A stretch of DNA of 64,000 bases from Mucor racemosus. Its lineage: Eukaryota; Mucoromycota; Mucoromycetes; Mucorales; Mucoraceae. The translations under genes and the position numbers were made by a program. The notes under the pieces are model-generated. The model was not told where the DNA came from. It made no database searches and saw only the letters and a list, made by a program, of their open reading frames with translations. Below are positions 48,016 to 59,420 of this stretch, piece by piece. Where the stretch lies: the NCBI GenBank assembly GCA_027405735.1, contig JAPEHQ010000025.1:310001-374000 (forward strand), read 5' to 3'. How positions within the stretch are numbered: the first letter of the stretch is position 1; each line of letters begins with the position of its first letter.

Positions 48016-48547
48016 TGTCGTATATTTTCAGGATTGATAAATAATACTTAAAAAGGAATAAAATTATAAAAGAATGAGCAATGAATCAGTTCTTCAACTG
48101 TAAAGTAAGAACAAGATATCGTTTATTTAGATATAAAAGTATAGCCTTTTATATTGATTTGACATTGAGATCCTGAGATGTAATTTAAGGCACTATTGAG
48201 CCATTAGATCTGTTTGATAGTGGTAATCTATGGATTGAAATGGGTCAATCATAATTTAACAGTTCTTGTAGAGCTTGTGAGTTGTCTTGTTTCAATGCTG
48301 CGCTAAATGTGCTTGGATGTTGATTTGATAGCTACTTGATTGATTAACCGCTGGGATGAAATAGTATGGTGTCATAATTGAGGTCCAAGCGTTCTTGGTA
48401 ATTACTGGATTAAACTTGGCATGCTATGAGTTTCTTATATCTGATATCAAGACTTGCACTTCAATGCATGTCGTAGTCAATAGATTGTAAAATGTATCGA
48501 TACTGTAGAAGGTGATAACGTATGATACTAGTAGGTGGAATACAACA
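48016..48547 (+). mobile_element. Solo LTR L6 with intact 5-bp target duplication
   Basis: 532 bp, TGTCGTATATTTTC ... GGAATACAACA, flanked by AAACG at 48011-48015 and 48548-48552. Together with L2 and L4 it defines the family-L LTR precisely. Confidence 0.93.
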
Positions 48548-48552
48548 AAACG

Positions 48553-49164
48553 TATCATCAGCACGTCTTATGATAAATGTCAATCTAATCTTAGAAATAT
48601 CCCACTGTCATTTTTATACAGTAAGCTATGAAAAGGTTGATTTTTACTAATACAGCAATTAAATAAAAAAACAAGATGATACTAATAGCATATGGTGATT
48701 ATTCAAAATCTAAGTGACTTTGAGGAAGTATGCTTTTAAACCCTTTTAAAAATCCTGAAGCAAACACAACGTCTTGGTCCTGTAATTTCTATTCATTAAA
48801 ATGTGGCGATCTCCACTACACAATGAACACACCTTTTATCTATCTTGACCTTGATGTACATTGGTTATCAGTTTTTTTTACCAATTATATTTTCTCTGGT
48901 TCATTAATATTCAGTCATATTGAACGATGATTTGCAGCATTGCCAAAAAAAATAAATAATAAACGCTTCAAGAATTGTCTGCATAGCAAATTATGCGATT
49001 TAGTAGCACTTATTGCACTTAGTTATAATTTTTGAACTTATTGATATTAATCAGAATAAATAGTATTTTCACTAAAAAGTAAGCTTTGATTTATACATTT
49101 ACATTCACCCATTCAATAAATGACATTGCACTTATTATCCGTTATATCAATCGACCGACTTCAT
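48553..49164. other. Gene-free interval
   Basis: An open frame at 48730-48930 has no recognisable domain. No repeat partner noted. Confidence 0.4.
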
Positions 49165-49602
49165 AGTTTTAAGCGTAAATGAAAGAGCTGAGGAAAGAGT
49201 ACGGACGAAAAAAGATTTTGTGCGTTACAAACAGGAATTTACAAAGGCATACAGTAAATACTTTAAATGTTACCAAACAGGAGGTTGTTGTCGTTGTTCC
49301 CATTTGGTCCCCGAAGAAAGAAGAACATGAGCGGAACTCGTTCAAGCCCCAAATTTCAAATTGATATATCTCGTCAATAAGGTAATTATGTTGAATCAGA
49401 GTAACTCACATCTGTTTTAATCCATTCAAATTACCTTCGTTATTAATTATATTATGATTGATATATTTTAATAAATTGACTAAAAAACCTTGATCTCATT
49501 GCTCTGCTCATCTGCGCTGCCTGATCTGCACAAAATATTTTATTCTGCCCATCTGTGCAGATCATTATGCCCATGGAAAGCATAGTTCGGCCGTAGTGGT
49601 AT
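49165..49602 (+). repeat. Dispersed repeat R3, copy b (uninterrupted)
   Basis: Continuous counterpart of 6799-7957 without its two insertions. Contains a perfect 10-bp inverted repeat, gatctgcaca (49523-49532) and tgtgcagatc (49554-49563), with a 21-nt loop. Confidence 0.85.
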
Positions 49603-49637
49603 GTAGCTTTCGTCAATTTATTATTTATCATTATGCA

Positions 49638-50275
49638 TGTTGTATTCCACCAAGTACCATACATTATCCCCTCCGTCTGCAGTAGTATTGGTGTCGAGCC
49701 GGGTTTTGCCAGCCAAATTTACTAAAAGAAGCTGGGCTTGGCAGCAACCCTATTCTGCAGTATCAATAAATCTTACAATCTATTGACGACTATGACATGC
49801 ATTGAACCTCAAAGTCTTAATATCGGGCATTATAAAGAAAAAACTCCTAGCGTACTACTAAGTATATCCAGCAGCAATTAACAAGGATGTTTGGACCTCA
49901 ATTATAACACCATATTATTTCATTTCAGCGGTTAGTTAATCAAATAGCTATTAAATCAGCATCCAAGCATATTTAGCGCAGTATTGAAATAAGGCAAGCC
50001 ATAATAAGCCCTAAAAGCACGGTTAAAGTACAATTGATCCATTTCCATCCATAGATTACTATCAAACAGATCTAATGTTTCAATAATAGTGCCTTAAATT
50101 ACATCTCAGGATCTCAATCAATGCCAAATCAATATACAATAAAAGGCCATACTCTTATATTTAAATAAAGAATATCTTGTTTTTCTTATACAGTTGAAGA
50201 AATGATTCATTACTCATTCTCTTTTAGTCATAATTTTTTTCAAGTGTTATTTATCAAACATAAAAATATATGACA
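49638..50275 (-). mobile_element. Solo LTR L7 (diverged) carrying a miniature element
   Basis: TGTTGTATTCC ... ATATATGACA on the plus strand, 638 bp including a 69-bp insertion. Flanks atgca / caaca do not match. Shares its left flank with L5 and its right flank with L3, showing later duplication. Confidence 0.8.
49685..49753. mobile_element. Miniature inverted-repeat element P, copy 2
   Basis: 69 bp, reverse orientation relative to 21851. Flanked by TCTGCAGTA at 49676-49684 and 49754-49762, whereas other family-L LTRs have a single ttctacagta there. Contains ggtgtcgagccgggtt and agctgggcttggcagc. Confidence 0.72.
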
Positions 50276-50509
50276 CAACAGGTGGTTTTATTGGACAGAA
50301 ACATCATGTTTTGCTAATGCTTTTCTCAATTCACAGTGATTTGTAAAACTAAAAATATAAATGTTGTTTATTATGCAGGATATATTTAAATCTACCATCA
50401 TGTATAATTGGATGTTAATTGGATCAATATTCACAAGGATGGGATCTTTTTCTTTGTTTTCTGCTGTTATAAATATTAGTTTATTATTTTGTAAAACTTA
50501 AAACTCATT

Positions 50510-51780
50510 ATCCAGAGCTTAATTTCTATACTCGCAAGACAGATCTAATTGATGGCTACTCTGCATTTTTTGTTTTAGCAAAAAACATTGATTTTTCATT
50601 GAGATAACCAGAATAATAGTTCTTATCACAGCCTAAAACCTATTATTACGGCGTTCCAAAATTTATTTCTTGAAATGAACGAAAAATGATTCAAAAAACA
50701 AAATTGTTTAATGGCTCATGAGCTGCAAAGTAAGTCGACCTAGCGTATTAAATAGCTTTTGTACAGTTTTGGATTCGGCATCCATCTAAATAAAATTCAG
50801 ACAAACACTTCACATTAAATTTTGGGTAAAATGCAATTAAAATTTTGGAGGTTTTTTGAAAATACACATTAATTTTAATAAACATATTTAACATATAAAT
50901 AATTGAGAGGATGCGCACAAACACTATCTATCGATCGAGCTATTGCGAAATCTTCTAGCTGCATTTTTCGTAGGGAAAACCAGATTTTTATCCAATTTTT
51001 TTCCAGATTCAGAATTTGAGATGAGGGTATATAAGGGAAAAATGGAGGCTAGAAATGAATGTATATCTTTGTACACATTTTTGAGGATATCTCCACGAAA
51101 AATCAATATTTTAAAAAAAACTAAATTGGATCCGAGAGATCTCAACGAGCTTGACGAGATGAGTAAAAAAAAAACCTGCTACTCAATTTAACAAATATTT
51201 TGAAATCTACTACAAAAATGGCAAAAAAAAATAGAAAAAAATAAAAGGGCTCAGAATTTGTTTATATTAAAGTATGTTATAAAGCACCTCAAAACAAGTA
51301 CGTTTTATTATTAAAAAGTGTTGGTATAGCTTAATTTTTTCTGGAGATATGAAGCCTCAAAGTTTTCAATCCATTAGCAGTGAAATACGCGTAAAAAATC
51401 TGAAACCTTAGCACTGAAAAATTAATACCAACTGCAAAAAATAGGATATTTTTGGACACTTATTTTTGAATTAAAGTTGAACATCGCAGGTATATTGGCA
51501 TATAATTTTCTCTTGGTGTTATTTAATGAAAACAAAAAGTAGAGCAGGGATGAAGAATGAGACCCAGTTTTCAAGGAAAAAGCAGTGAATTTTACTCGTT
51601 TTTGGAGACTTTCGTGAGATATAAAATGAATTTAGGAATAGGTAACTTAATGTGGCCAATTCATATCTATTTAGTAATGTCAAAGATATATCCTAAACCT
51701 ATTTCGTATGAAGTTAGTGATAAAAAAGCCGCATGCTCCGATTTCGAAGTTTAGCTACTTTAGAAATCAACCTTTAAAAT
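50510..51780 (-). repeat. Dispersed repeat R1, copy F
   Basis: Minus-oriented and colinear with copy E. The block L7-3' part + spacer + R1 (about 49990-51750) matches L3 + spacer + R1 (39327-41098). Confidence 0.82.
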
Positions 51781-52266
51781 TCAAATTGTATGCAAAGGAA
51801 ATTGTATTGAATACAAAACAAACGCTTCAACATTTGATTTCTCTGCCCCACTATGTTCTTTAATTGGAATTGAGCTGTTACTCACAGTCGAATTTATAAG
51901 AAATAATAAAAACTAGGTCATATTACTTTAATTAATTAGTAACAACATTGGATGTATTCATATGCATATTCCGCCTGCTCCTGTTGCCTTTGTAGTTTCT
52001 AAAGATGAAAATATATCATACTTGTTATTTAAATAAGTTAGCCACACATTATAATTCCTAGCAACTCGTATTTCAAGGCAATGATTATTATCATAAGTCT
52101 GCCGCAGTAGAATTGCAATATCATATGACTCACTGCGGACGAATATATTAACATAAATCATTATGAGTCAAGAAACTGACGTTTAATAAACTGATTGCTA
52201 TATATTCGAGCCACTGGTACTTCTTTCTAGGGCTTGAATACCAACTTTTCACTCTGTATAATAAAA
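51781..52266. other. Upstream region of the orphan gene
   Basis: Contains a minus-strand open frame (51958-52161) with fairly protein-like composition but no recognisable motif or splice partner. A TATA-like tatatattc lies at about 52198. Confidence 0.35.
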
Positions 52267-53208
52267 ATGTCACCTTGTCGATTGAACAATATTGATGAAC
52301 TAACCTATTTGATCAAATTACATGACCTAAGCTATTTTAAAACATTCATCATGTCAGATCGTGTGTCTTATAGAGTTTCCATGTTTAAAGCAATTGAATC
52401 TGGATCAGTAGAATTAACAGACATTGTTCGATGGCATCATCCACATCCAGAAGAAGAAGATACAGAATTTGAAGGCCAGCATGCTGCATTTCGAGGATTT
52501 CTCAATATTTATCAAAATATTCAGCTAAACGAAGAAATGGAAGAGTTCAATGCATATAGAGAGAATATGTATCTATATCATGGACGACTTGATCAAGTGA
52601 ATATGGCTGAAATTGACATGCATGATTTACTATCACCAAATATAGTACCAGTGTCAGTGTGTGATGTAATTACTTCTCAATATAATCATAATGCCTGCCT
52701 TATGACAGGTGTGTTGTTGGCTTATTGTATCCACAATAGTGACAATTACAATCTTCTTAAAAGCAATTTACACTTATTTATTATGGATACCATGTTTCAA
52801 TATGCAATTCGTCATAGCAATGACAAATTAAAGCTATTTTTACTATCAAGCTACAAAGAATCAAGACAATACACATACTACGATTACAGATTACGCAAAG
52901 ACCCATTCTATAAGAAAAGACGATATAATGGGGAATTGGACATGTACGACCATTATCTTGTACCAACTGCAATTGATCAATTAAATATAGCAACATCTAT
53001 TGGTACAAAGAAGGAGGGAAATCTTTACGTAGCAGGGAATACCGACTATACCAGCAAAATCCACATTGAAAATGTGTGCTTATCCACAGATTTATTTGAA
53101 TGGAAATCTTCTGAAATGTCAGATTATCAAGTAGATGCATATTTTGAACAAGTTCTTAATTATGTGAATCGATTAATCAACCAAGGTGTCGAGTTGCGAG
53201 AACAATAA
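52267..53208 (+). CDS. Intronless gene of unknown function, 313 residues
   Basis: A single exon from ATG 52267 (good context, aaaATGtc) to TAA. Acidic and His/Tyr-rich; no signal peptide or membrane segment. Visible blocks: DRVSYRVSMFKAIESGSVEL, TDIVRWHHPHPEEEDTEFEG, QHAAFRGFLNIYQNI, LLSPNIVPVSVCDVITSQYN, NACLMTGVLLAYCIHNSDNY, YDYRLRKDPFYKKRRYNGEL. Composition and codon use match the good genes nearby, and the frame is undamaged, unlike the remnants in the repeat zones. I do not recognise a domain. It may belong to a family restricted to Mucoromycota. The frame is open 33 nt upstream from a TTG, but no ATG lies there. Confidence 0.7.
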   Translation: MSPCRLNNIDELTYLIKLHDLSYFKTFIMSDRVSYRVSMFKAIESGSVELTDIVRWHHPHPEEEDTEFEGQHAAFRGFLNIYQNIQLNEEMEEFNAYRENMYLYHGRLDQVNMAEIDMHDLLSPNIVPVSVCDVITSQYNHNACLMTGVLLAYCIHNSDNYNLLKSNLHLFIMDTMFQYAIRHSNDKLKLFLLSSYKESRQYTYYDYRLRKDPFYKKRRYNGELDMYDHYLVPTAIDQLNIATSIGTKKEGNLYVAGNTDYTSKIHIENVCLSTDLFEWKSSEMSDYQVDAYFEQVLNYVNRLINQGVELREQ

Positions 53209-54104
53209 TGTAACCTGAATTTATAAATAATGCAAAATGTTACACTATCAAAGAGCTGTATATTTATATGAATTCCAATGAAATGGCGAGAAGCCTAGCA
53301 TTTTTGGGAATCACACAAAGCTAAATAATTAAGCTAAAAAATAGCTCCAAATATTGAATAAAACAACCTCTTCTCCACCAAATACATTATAATGAGAATT
53401 ATGTGTGCATTTACAAAATGAATCTTCTCCTTTTATCACAGTTTTTGGGCTTTTTTCCCCGGAATTTGTATTATACAGCATTAAGGAGAAACAGCGCGCA
53501 ATGTTAATTGATTCGAGAACGATGTTTTCCATCATTTAAAATGCTTCGTTTATTACATTTTTACTTGCTTTTTTGTTATTTGAGTCGATGGTTGTACGAA
53601 ATAAAATTTGCGGACATCAAATGCTTTATTATATTAATACCGTGATTCTTTTTCAATTCAATATACCATTGTGCATATGCACCATTATTAAATTAAAAAG
53701 ATTCATCAATCAAAGACGATCGAAAAAAAGGAGAAAACATGTAAAAAATATAGCAATTGAGAATACATTATTTTATCAACAAAAACATCAGATCTAGAAA
53801 CATGGAAAATTCTTGAAAAGGATGTCCTTTCACAAAAAATTACGAGTTACACAATTAATAAAAAAGGTAACACTCATCTTTGTTTATATTCCACCCCACC
53901 CAGAAGAGAGAAGAAAAAGCCTATTTTAACAAGGTCCTTTTCCTTTATTTCTTCTTTTTTTCTTTTTTAAATTTCACATATTACTATATTTTCTCGGGAC
54001 AAAAGATCCACAATACAAATTCAATACACAACTTCTACATTTCTATCACGAAAAAAAGCCATTAAACACTTGATTATCGAATACAACCCAAAATAGCAAT
54101 CAAA
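53209..54104. other. Intergenic region with the kelch-BTB promoter
   Basis: No gene recognised. A strong pyrimidine tract (53930-53970) lies before the ATG at 54105, as for other genes here. Confidence 0.45.
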
Positions 54105-56153
54105 ATGAGTTCAGGAACGCAATCTATTGCCGATCTTACAACTGAAAAAAAGCCCACCACTGGAGATATTCCTCCACCTTTGGTTGGAGCATCAACTACA
54201 GTGTCAAGAAATAAATTATATGTATTTGGTGGACGTTTAGTTTCGTCACGTCAAATGACAAATCATCTTTATATATTGGACCTAGACACATTGGTTTGGA
54301 CACATCATGTAGCACAGCCAGATTCTCCCCCTCCTCCAAGACCTCGTTATTTTCATTCATCCAATTTATTCGGTCGTTGTTTAGTAGTATTTGGTGGGAT
54401 GAGTTATTCTGTTAGACGTTCTTCTCAAAGTCTATGTGCGCTGGACGACGTATGTCTTTTTGATTTAGATTTAATGATTTGGAAATATCCTGATATTCAG
54501 CCCAGTATATACGCTCCTCAAGCCCGTTATGCTCATTTAGCTGTATGTTCATCTGATAAATTAGTAGTTATGGGAGGTCAAGATATGTCAAATCAATATA
54601 TAAATGAAACAAATGTATTTGATCTTAGTAAAATGGAATGGATTCATGGTGGATCACTTAGTCGACAATATGGAGCATATCGCGCTGTTGCATTCTGTCC
54701 TTCAACTATTGATACGAATGCTATGGCATCACAACCTTTTTGGGAAACACATCATACCAAGGACGAATTTCCTCTATGTGTTTATTCAAATTACAATTTT
54801 ACAGATGTTACAAGAGATTTACAGAGCTTCTCACCGTTCACATCAACACCTGAATTTAGAAATCATTCAATCGATATGTCTGGTGCCTCTTTACCTCCTG
54901 GTCTTCGTTTTCCATCAGGAGATTTATTAGGCCATCATATGATCTTGACAGGAACTTACCTTACACCTACACATCGATCTTTTCATATTTGGGCTCTAAA
55001 TTTATCAAATTTAGTATGGGTTCGTATTGATACAGGTTCTATTTTGGCGCAAGGATCATGGAATAGAGGAGTATTATATGATGAAAAGCAACAATTCTTT
55101 GTATTCGGCGACAAGACGAGAGATTTATTGGAAGATTACAATCATCGTCAAGTAAACTTTACACATGTAGCTGTGGTAGAATTAGAAGCATTTGGTATTT
55201 ATTCTTATCCCAAAGAAACATGTGCACCAGTCGCACAGGAATTGGGATTAAGCATGTTGAATGAACCTAGTATGTCTGACATTGAGATTTTAACTGATGA
55301 TGGACGTACTATTCCTGCAAATTCAAGCGTAATTGCATTAAGATGGAAACATTTCGCTTCAATTCTTAGCGAAAAAACTGAAAATCCAAATTACAAAAAA
55401 TTATCCTTCCCAGAAAGTTACCCTGTAACATTGGCCTTCTTACAATTCATTTATACAGATCATTTAATGACAGCACAACAACACCATCCTCAAATTCTAT
55501 CACGACTATTGGTTTTATCAGATGTCTACAATCTACCACGACTTGGTGTACTTGCTACACATGCTTTACATCAAATACTTACTATATCAACAGCAAGTAT
55601 GGTCTATGAAACTTCGGCTCTTACCGGACGCACTTGTCTTCAAATACGAGCATTACGAGTCATGATTAATGCAAAAAAAATGCTGCATCAACAACAGCTT
55701 CAGCAACAACAACAACAATTACAACAACAACATCAGCAAATGGGATTCTCAGGAGAATTTCATAGCAGTATGACAGATTCACCTTCTGTATTCCCTACAC
55801 ATTATACTACATCACCTATCTCAGGTAGACAATCACATGACGAAGAAGAAAGCATATTACAATCAAAGGTTTCTCCATCGACATCAGCATTAAGACGTTT
55901 AACCGCCTCCAAATCTTCTACAACAGCCTCACCCGAACCAATGATGCATCCTGTTGTACCGCTTCCAAAACATTCAAAATCAAGCAATATCTATCAGAAA
56001 TCGCCACCTTTATTTGTAGAAAGACAACGCAAAGGAAGTTTAGTTCCATTACCCACAATGATGTCTAGTGGAAATCCACAACAACAACAAAATGTAAAAT
56101 TAGGATCTATAGCACCCAGTTTTGAAAGGCCTAATATGGGTATTAGATTTTAA
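54105..56153 (+). CDS. Kelch-BTB protein (Ral2/LZTR1-like layout)
   Basis: Single exon, 682 residues. Kelch-type beta-propeller repeats occupy about 25-365: KLYVFGGRLVSSRQMTNHLY, LVVFGGMSYS, YAHLAVCSSDKLVVMGGQDM and QQFFVFGDK, each with the paired Gly and downstream aromatic pattern. A BTB/POZ domain follows at about 385-500 (MSDIEILTDDGRTIPANSSV through FLQFIYTDHL and YNLPRLGVLATHAL). The C terminus is low complexity with a Gln run (about 527-545) and Ser/Pro-rich tail. The order kelch then BTB is that of fungal Ral2 and animal LZTR1, which act on Ras proteins, the latter as a Cul3 adaptor. A Ras link here is inferred from layout only. AATAAA at 56215 follows. Confidence 0.82.
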   Translation: MSSGTQSIADLTTEKKPTTGDIPPPLVGASTTVSRNKLYVFGGRLVSSRQMTNHLYILDLDTLVWTHHVAQPDSPPPPRPRYFHSSNLFGRCLVVFGGMSYSVRRSSQSLCALDDVCLFDLDLMIWKYPDIQPSIYAPQARYAHLAVCSSDKLVVMGGQDMSNQYINETNVFDLSKMEWIHGGSLSRQYGAYRAVAFCPSTIDTNAMASQPFWETHHTKDEFPLCVYSNYNFTDVTRDLQSFSPFTSTPEFRNHSIDMSGASLPPGLRFPSGDLLGHHMILTGTYLTPTHRSFHIWALNLSNLVWVRIDTGSILAQGSWNRGVLYDEKQQFFVFGDKTRDLLEDYNHRQVNFTHVAVVELEAFGIYSYPKETCAPVAQELGLSMLNEPSMSDIEILTDDGRTIPANSSVIALRWKHFASILSEKTENPNYKKLSFPESYPVTLAFLQFIYTDHLMTAQQHHPQILSRLLVLSDVYNLPRLGVLATHALHQILTISTASMVYETSALTGRTCLQIRALRVMINAKKMLHQQQLQQQQQQLQQQHQQMGFSGEFHSSMTDSPSVFPTHYTTSPISGRQSHDEEESILQSKVSPSTSALRRLTASKSSTTASPEPMMHPVVPLPKHSKSSNIYQKSPPLFVERQRKGSLVPLPTMMSSGNPQQQQNVKLGSIAPSFERPNMGIRF

Positions 56154-58817
56154 AATTGCAGTTAAATTTATCACAATATATATTATATTATTATCATTTT
56201 CTTGTATAAATATCAATAAAATTTTGGTCAAATTCAGTGATTTTTACAACCCATATTTTCTGCATTCTTATTACCTAGTTCATCTTGTTTCATATCTGTA
56301 AATGAATGGCATTGGTGTTGTATATTTACCAATATTCCATATTGAGCACAATATAAGTATTTTGTATGTGCATGCAATAGAGCCAAAATGACATTTCATA
56401 CCATAAGGATACCTACATACAATGCAAAATCTGAATTTCAACCTTAAAGCGTAAAAACAAAAAATTTGAAGAATAAAAATTCGAGAAATAGATAAACTGC
56501 TGCAGCATTTGAATGTTTTGTGTGATAATATTAAATAACACCTTTTTAACATATTCTACCTCTTAAACAAAGATCAATTTTCTATGGAGAGACCGAAAGT
56601 TGAATATTTCTTTTTTCGATCTAGATTTTTAAGCTTTTTTCCCTTAATTAGTGGGGCATAAATCCCAAGTTCCGTATAGAGATAAAGTTGAGTCGCAGTG
56701 CAATGTTAGGATTCAATATTAGCAATATATTATAATAAGCATGTATATCATATATAGCAAAGTTATTTTGCTTTGGCATGTATTTTGTTATATATAAATC
56801 AAGTATTTCTGAGGCTCCTATTCTATCAAATGTCAAATAAATACGCTTTTTTTTTTATCTATAATAGCACAGAAGGGCATCAGATCATTTATATGTGTAC
56901 AATGTAAATTCTCCATTGAACGAGCTGGCATTTCTCAAGAAGCTGTGGAAAAAGCCCCGATTTTATCTATGTATTAGTTGAATCTGTCAGAAATACTTTT
57001 TAGAAAAGTTACTTGCTAGAAACCGATGCCAAATGTTATTGATACCCTCAAAACGTTTGGTACGCTATGCATCACTTTTGATTGATTGCCTATTAAGGGT
57101 ATAATCTTCCTAATAATATGACTATTTTACATTAATATACCATCTGATTACGAAACAGAAATAGCAAGATTTAATGCAAAAATGCAAAATCTCAAACTTT
57201 ACGGATTTTCTCCCAGCCTTAAATCCAATTTTAAACTAATATTATTTACTGAAGGTGTTTTACAAGATATGAAGGACACGTATCAATTTTTTTTTTTTCA
57301 TTCCAATAAATTTGCACCTAAACGTCTTGTTTTACAAACAATGCCTCCTTTTGAACTTAAATGTTTTTGCGAGCTATAACCCATAAAGTAGCTCAAAATC
57401 GCTCAAAACAAGTTCTAATTAATTGCAGAAGTATCTATTAATGACCCTATATCACTTTTAGATATTCTTACGATCATAAAAAAATCGATGATTTCTATCA
57501 ATATTCCATGAGGGATCCCTCATGGAAAATCGAGAAAATCATTTAATGGGATTTTTTCTCCCGAATATTAGCATTTTTTACTAAGGCAAGTTATAACACA
57601 AAATGTTTGCAAAACCATATCTTTTATTTTCAAGCATTGGACTGAGTGTTACCTATCCTAAAAATAGACTTTTGTAACAAAAATCAATTTTAGGTTTTTC
57701 GCAGATAACGTTTCATAGGGGCATTTGATGCATGTGATATTAATATTTTCAGGTAGAAAATCAAAATACGTACTGGAAAGCTTAAAACCTCAAAGCAATT
57801 TAAATACTATTTTCCGCATCGAAATATCGAAAAACAATTTTTTGATGTCGAAAAGTTCAGAATGAATCAATTCAAAGTTAGTGGTTAAAGGTCCGCCACA
57901 CTCAAAGCAGCTTTGATCCTTTTTGAGGTATTCAAATGATTGTTAAACATCCAAAACAGAAGGCTTTTTGAATCGGTGAACTATTGAATAATCTTTAGCA
58001 TATATTAAATTATTTTGTTGCGCTTATTCTGATATTGGTTATTGAGAATATTGCACGTTTCGATTTTGAAGACTTGAATCCACTTAACAAACATTAACAA
58101 AGTAATCAATTAATAAAGTGAGATGTATGTAAATTCCGACTTTCTTCATAAAAAATAAAGTCTAAGATGTAAGTAAAGACTCAATCTGTAAATACTTTTG
58201 TTGACTACAGTTCTTATCGTTTAGGATTTAAAAGTTGTTTTAAAAAAATGTGATTACAGTCCAAGGATAGCAAAAATTTCATATTGAATTTGCAGTATAA
58301 TTGGGAGTAAAATTTATTTAAAAATAATATAATTCGATTTGAAATTTGAAGCTATACATTGACCTCTTAATAAGCTACAGTATTCTACTTTAGATTCGGA
58401 CAAAATAAGTAAAATTAGGGATGAAATGAGAATGAGATTTAAAGATGATGAGAAGGGGATTTGGACAAGGTTAAATTAGTCTCAGGTATTATTTCAAAGA
58501 GTTGATCTAAATGAACTTATCTGCAATAATCTAAACTCCCAAAGAAAAAACCGTGTTTGTTACGGCAATTTTAATCAACTCCATCGTTTTCTTTAGAAGC
58601 ATCAGTATCCAAGCCCGAGTTGCAGAGTATACAATACTACAATGTTTTAGACATTTGCACCCCTTGACCTGTAAGATGAACAGAATGCTGTCTAAAAAAT
58701 CAGTCTAGAACCAGTTAAAAATCATACATCTTCATCTATTAACTCTAATGAAAAAAATATATCAATGATAGATAAATATATTAGTGTGAGAAATCACTTA
58801 CAGGTTCATACAGATGC

Positions 58818-58853
<36 letters not shown>

Positions 58854-59181
58854 TTGTAGATCTTGAATACCAATACAGGATGCTTGGGCAATATTATATC
58901 TTTTAATGAGTAAAGGTTCTCTTTGGGGCATCCTTTAGATGTGATACTTACATTTTTTCTTCTTTTCATGAGAGCAGAACCGTAGGTCTATAATAAACAG
59001 ATATTTAAAGTATCTAAAGTAATCAATGCTCACACATACCAAAAGTCCAAATTATAAAGTAACTTCAATATTGAGGCAGAAGAAACAGAATATATGGAAA
59101 CAAAGAATGAAATGTAAAGATGATTTTTTTTTTCATCAATCCATTTATAATGCGAAGAAAAATGACAAATTGCATTAGTCC
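56154..59181. other. Gene-poor AT-rich interval
   Basis: Three kb without a supportable gene. Contains agggatccctcatgg (57510), part of a short inverted repeat, and a (GA)n run at 58819-58849. Open frames on both strands lack protein-like composition. Confidence 0.4.
58819..58849. repeat. (GA)n microsatellite
   Basis: About 15 perfect AG units. Confidence 0.93.
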
Positions 59182-59420
59182 ATGATACGAATGTTTGAAA
59201 GCACAAAGCATGCTCTATATCTTATTAAATATTCAAAGAATTATTTAGGGCTAGGAAGAACAATTATTCGTTTTGTTTATCGTGAAAGTAATCGCAAGGT
59301 ATTGCTGTTTCTTGTGGTCTTTTTTATCTCTGTCAATGATATTTCATTGTACTTTTTCAGTTTGGTTATTTTGGGCATGAGCTCAATTTAAATATTCATT
59401 ATAAACGACTAGCATCTTGA
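59182..59420 (+). CDS. Small spliced ORF of unknown function, possibly the 3' end of a gene
   Basis: Exon 59182-59298 (39 codons, ends RFVYRESNRK) is followed by a 62-nt GT-AG intron with a classical actttttcag acceptor. Exon 59361-59420 continues in frame as FGYFGHELNLNIHYKRLAS and stops. Reading without splicing gives a hydrophobic tail of poor quality, so the intron looks genuine. At 58 residues it may be only the last two exons of a larger gene, but no upstream exon in frame was found, and an acceptor-like cattag lies just before the ATG. Not recognised. Confidence 0.35.

Noticed and set aside
51958..52161. 67-codon minus-strand ORF with protein-like composition
   Set aside because: No domain, no splice partner, starts and ends arbitrarily beside a repeat. 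Kept only as a remark.
53573..53797. 74-codon ORF with hydrophobic segment and Lys/Arg-rich tail
   Set aside because: In AT-rich intergenic DNA; composition explained by A/T bias; no promoter or homologous motif.
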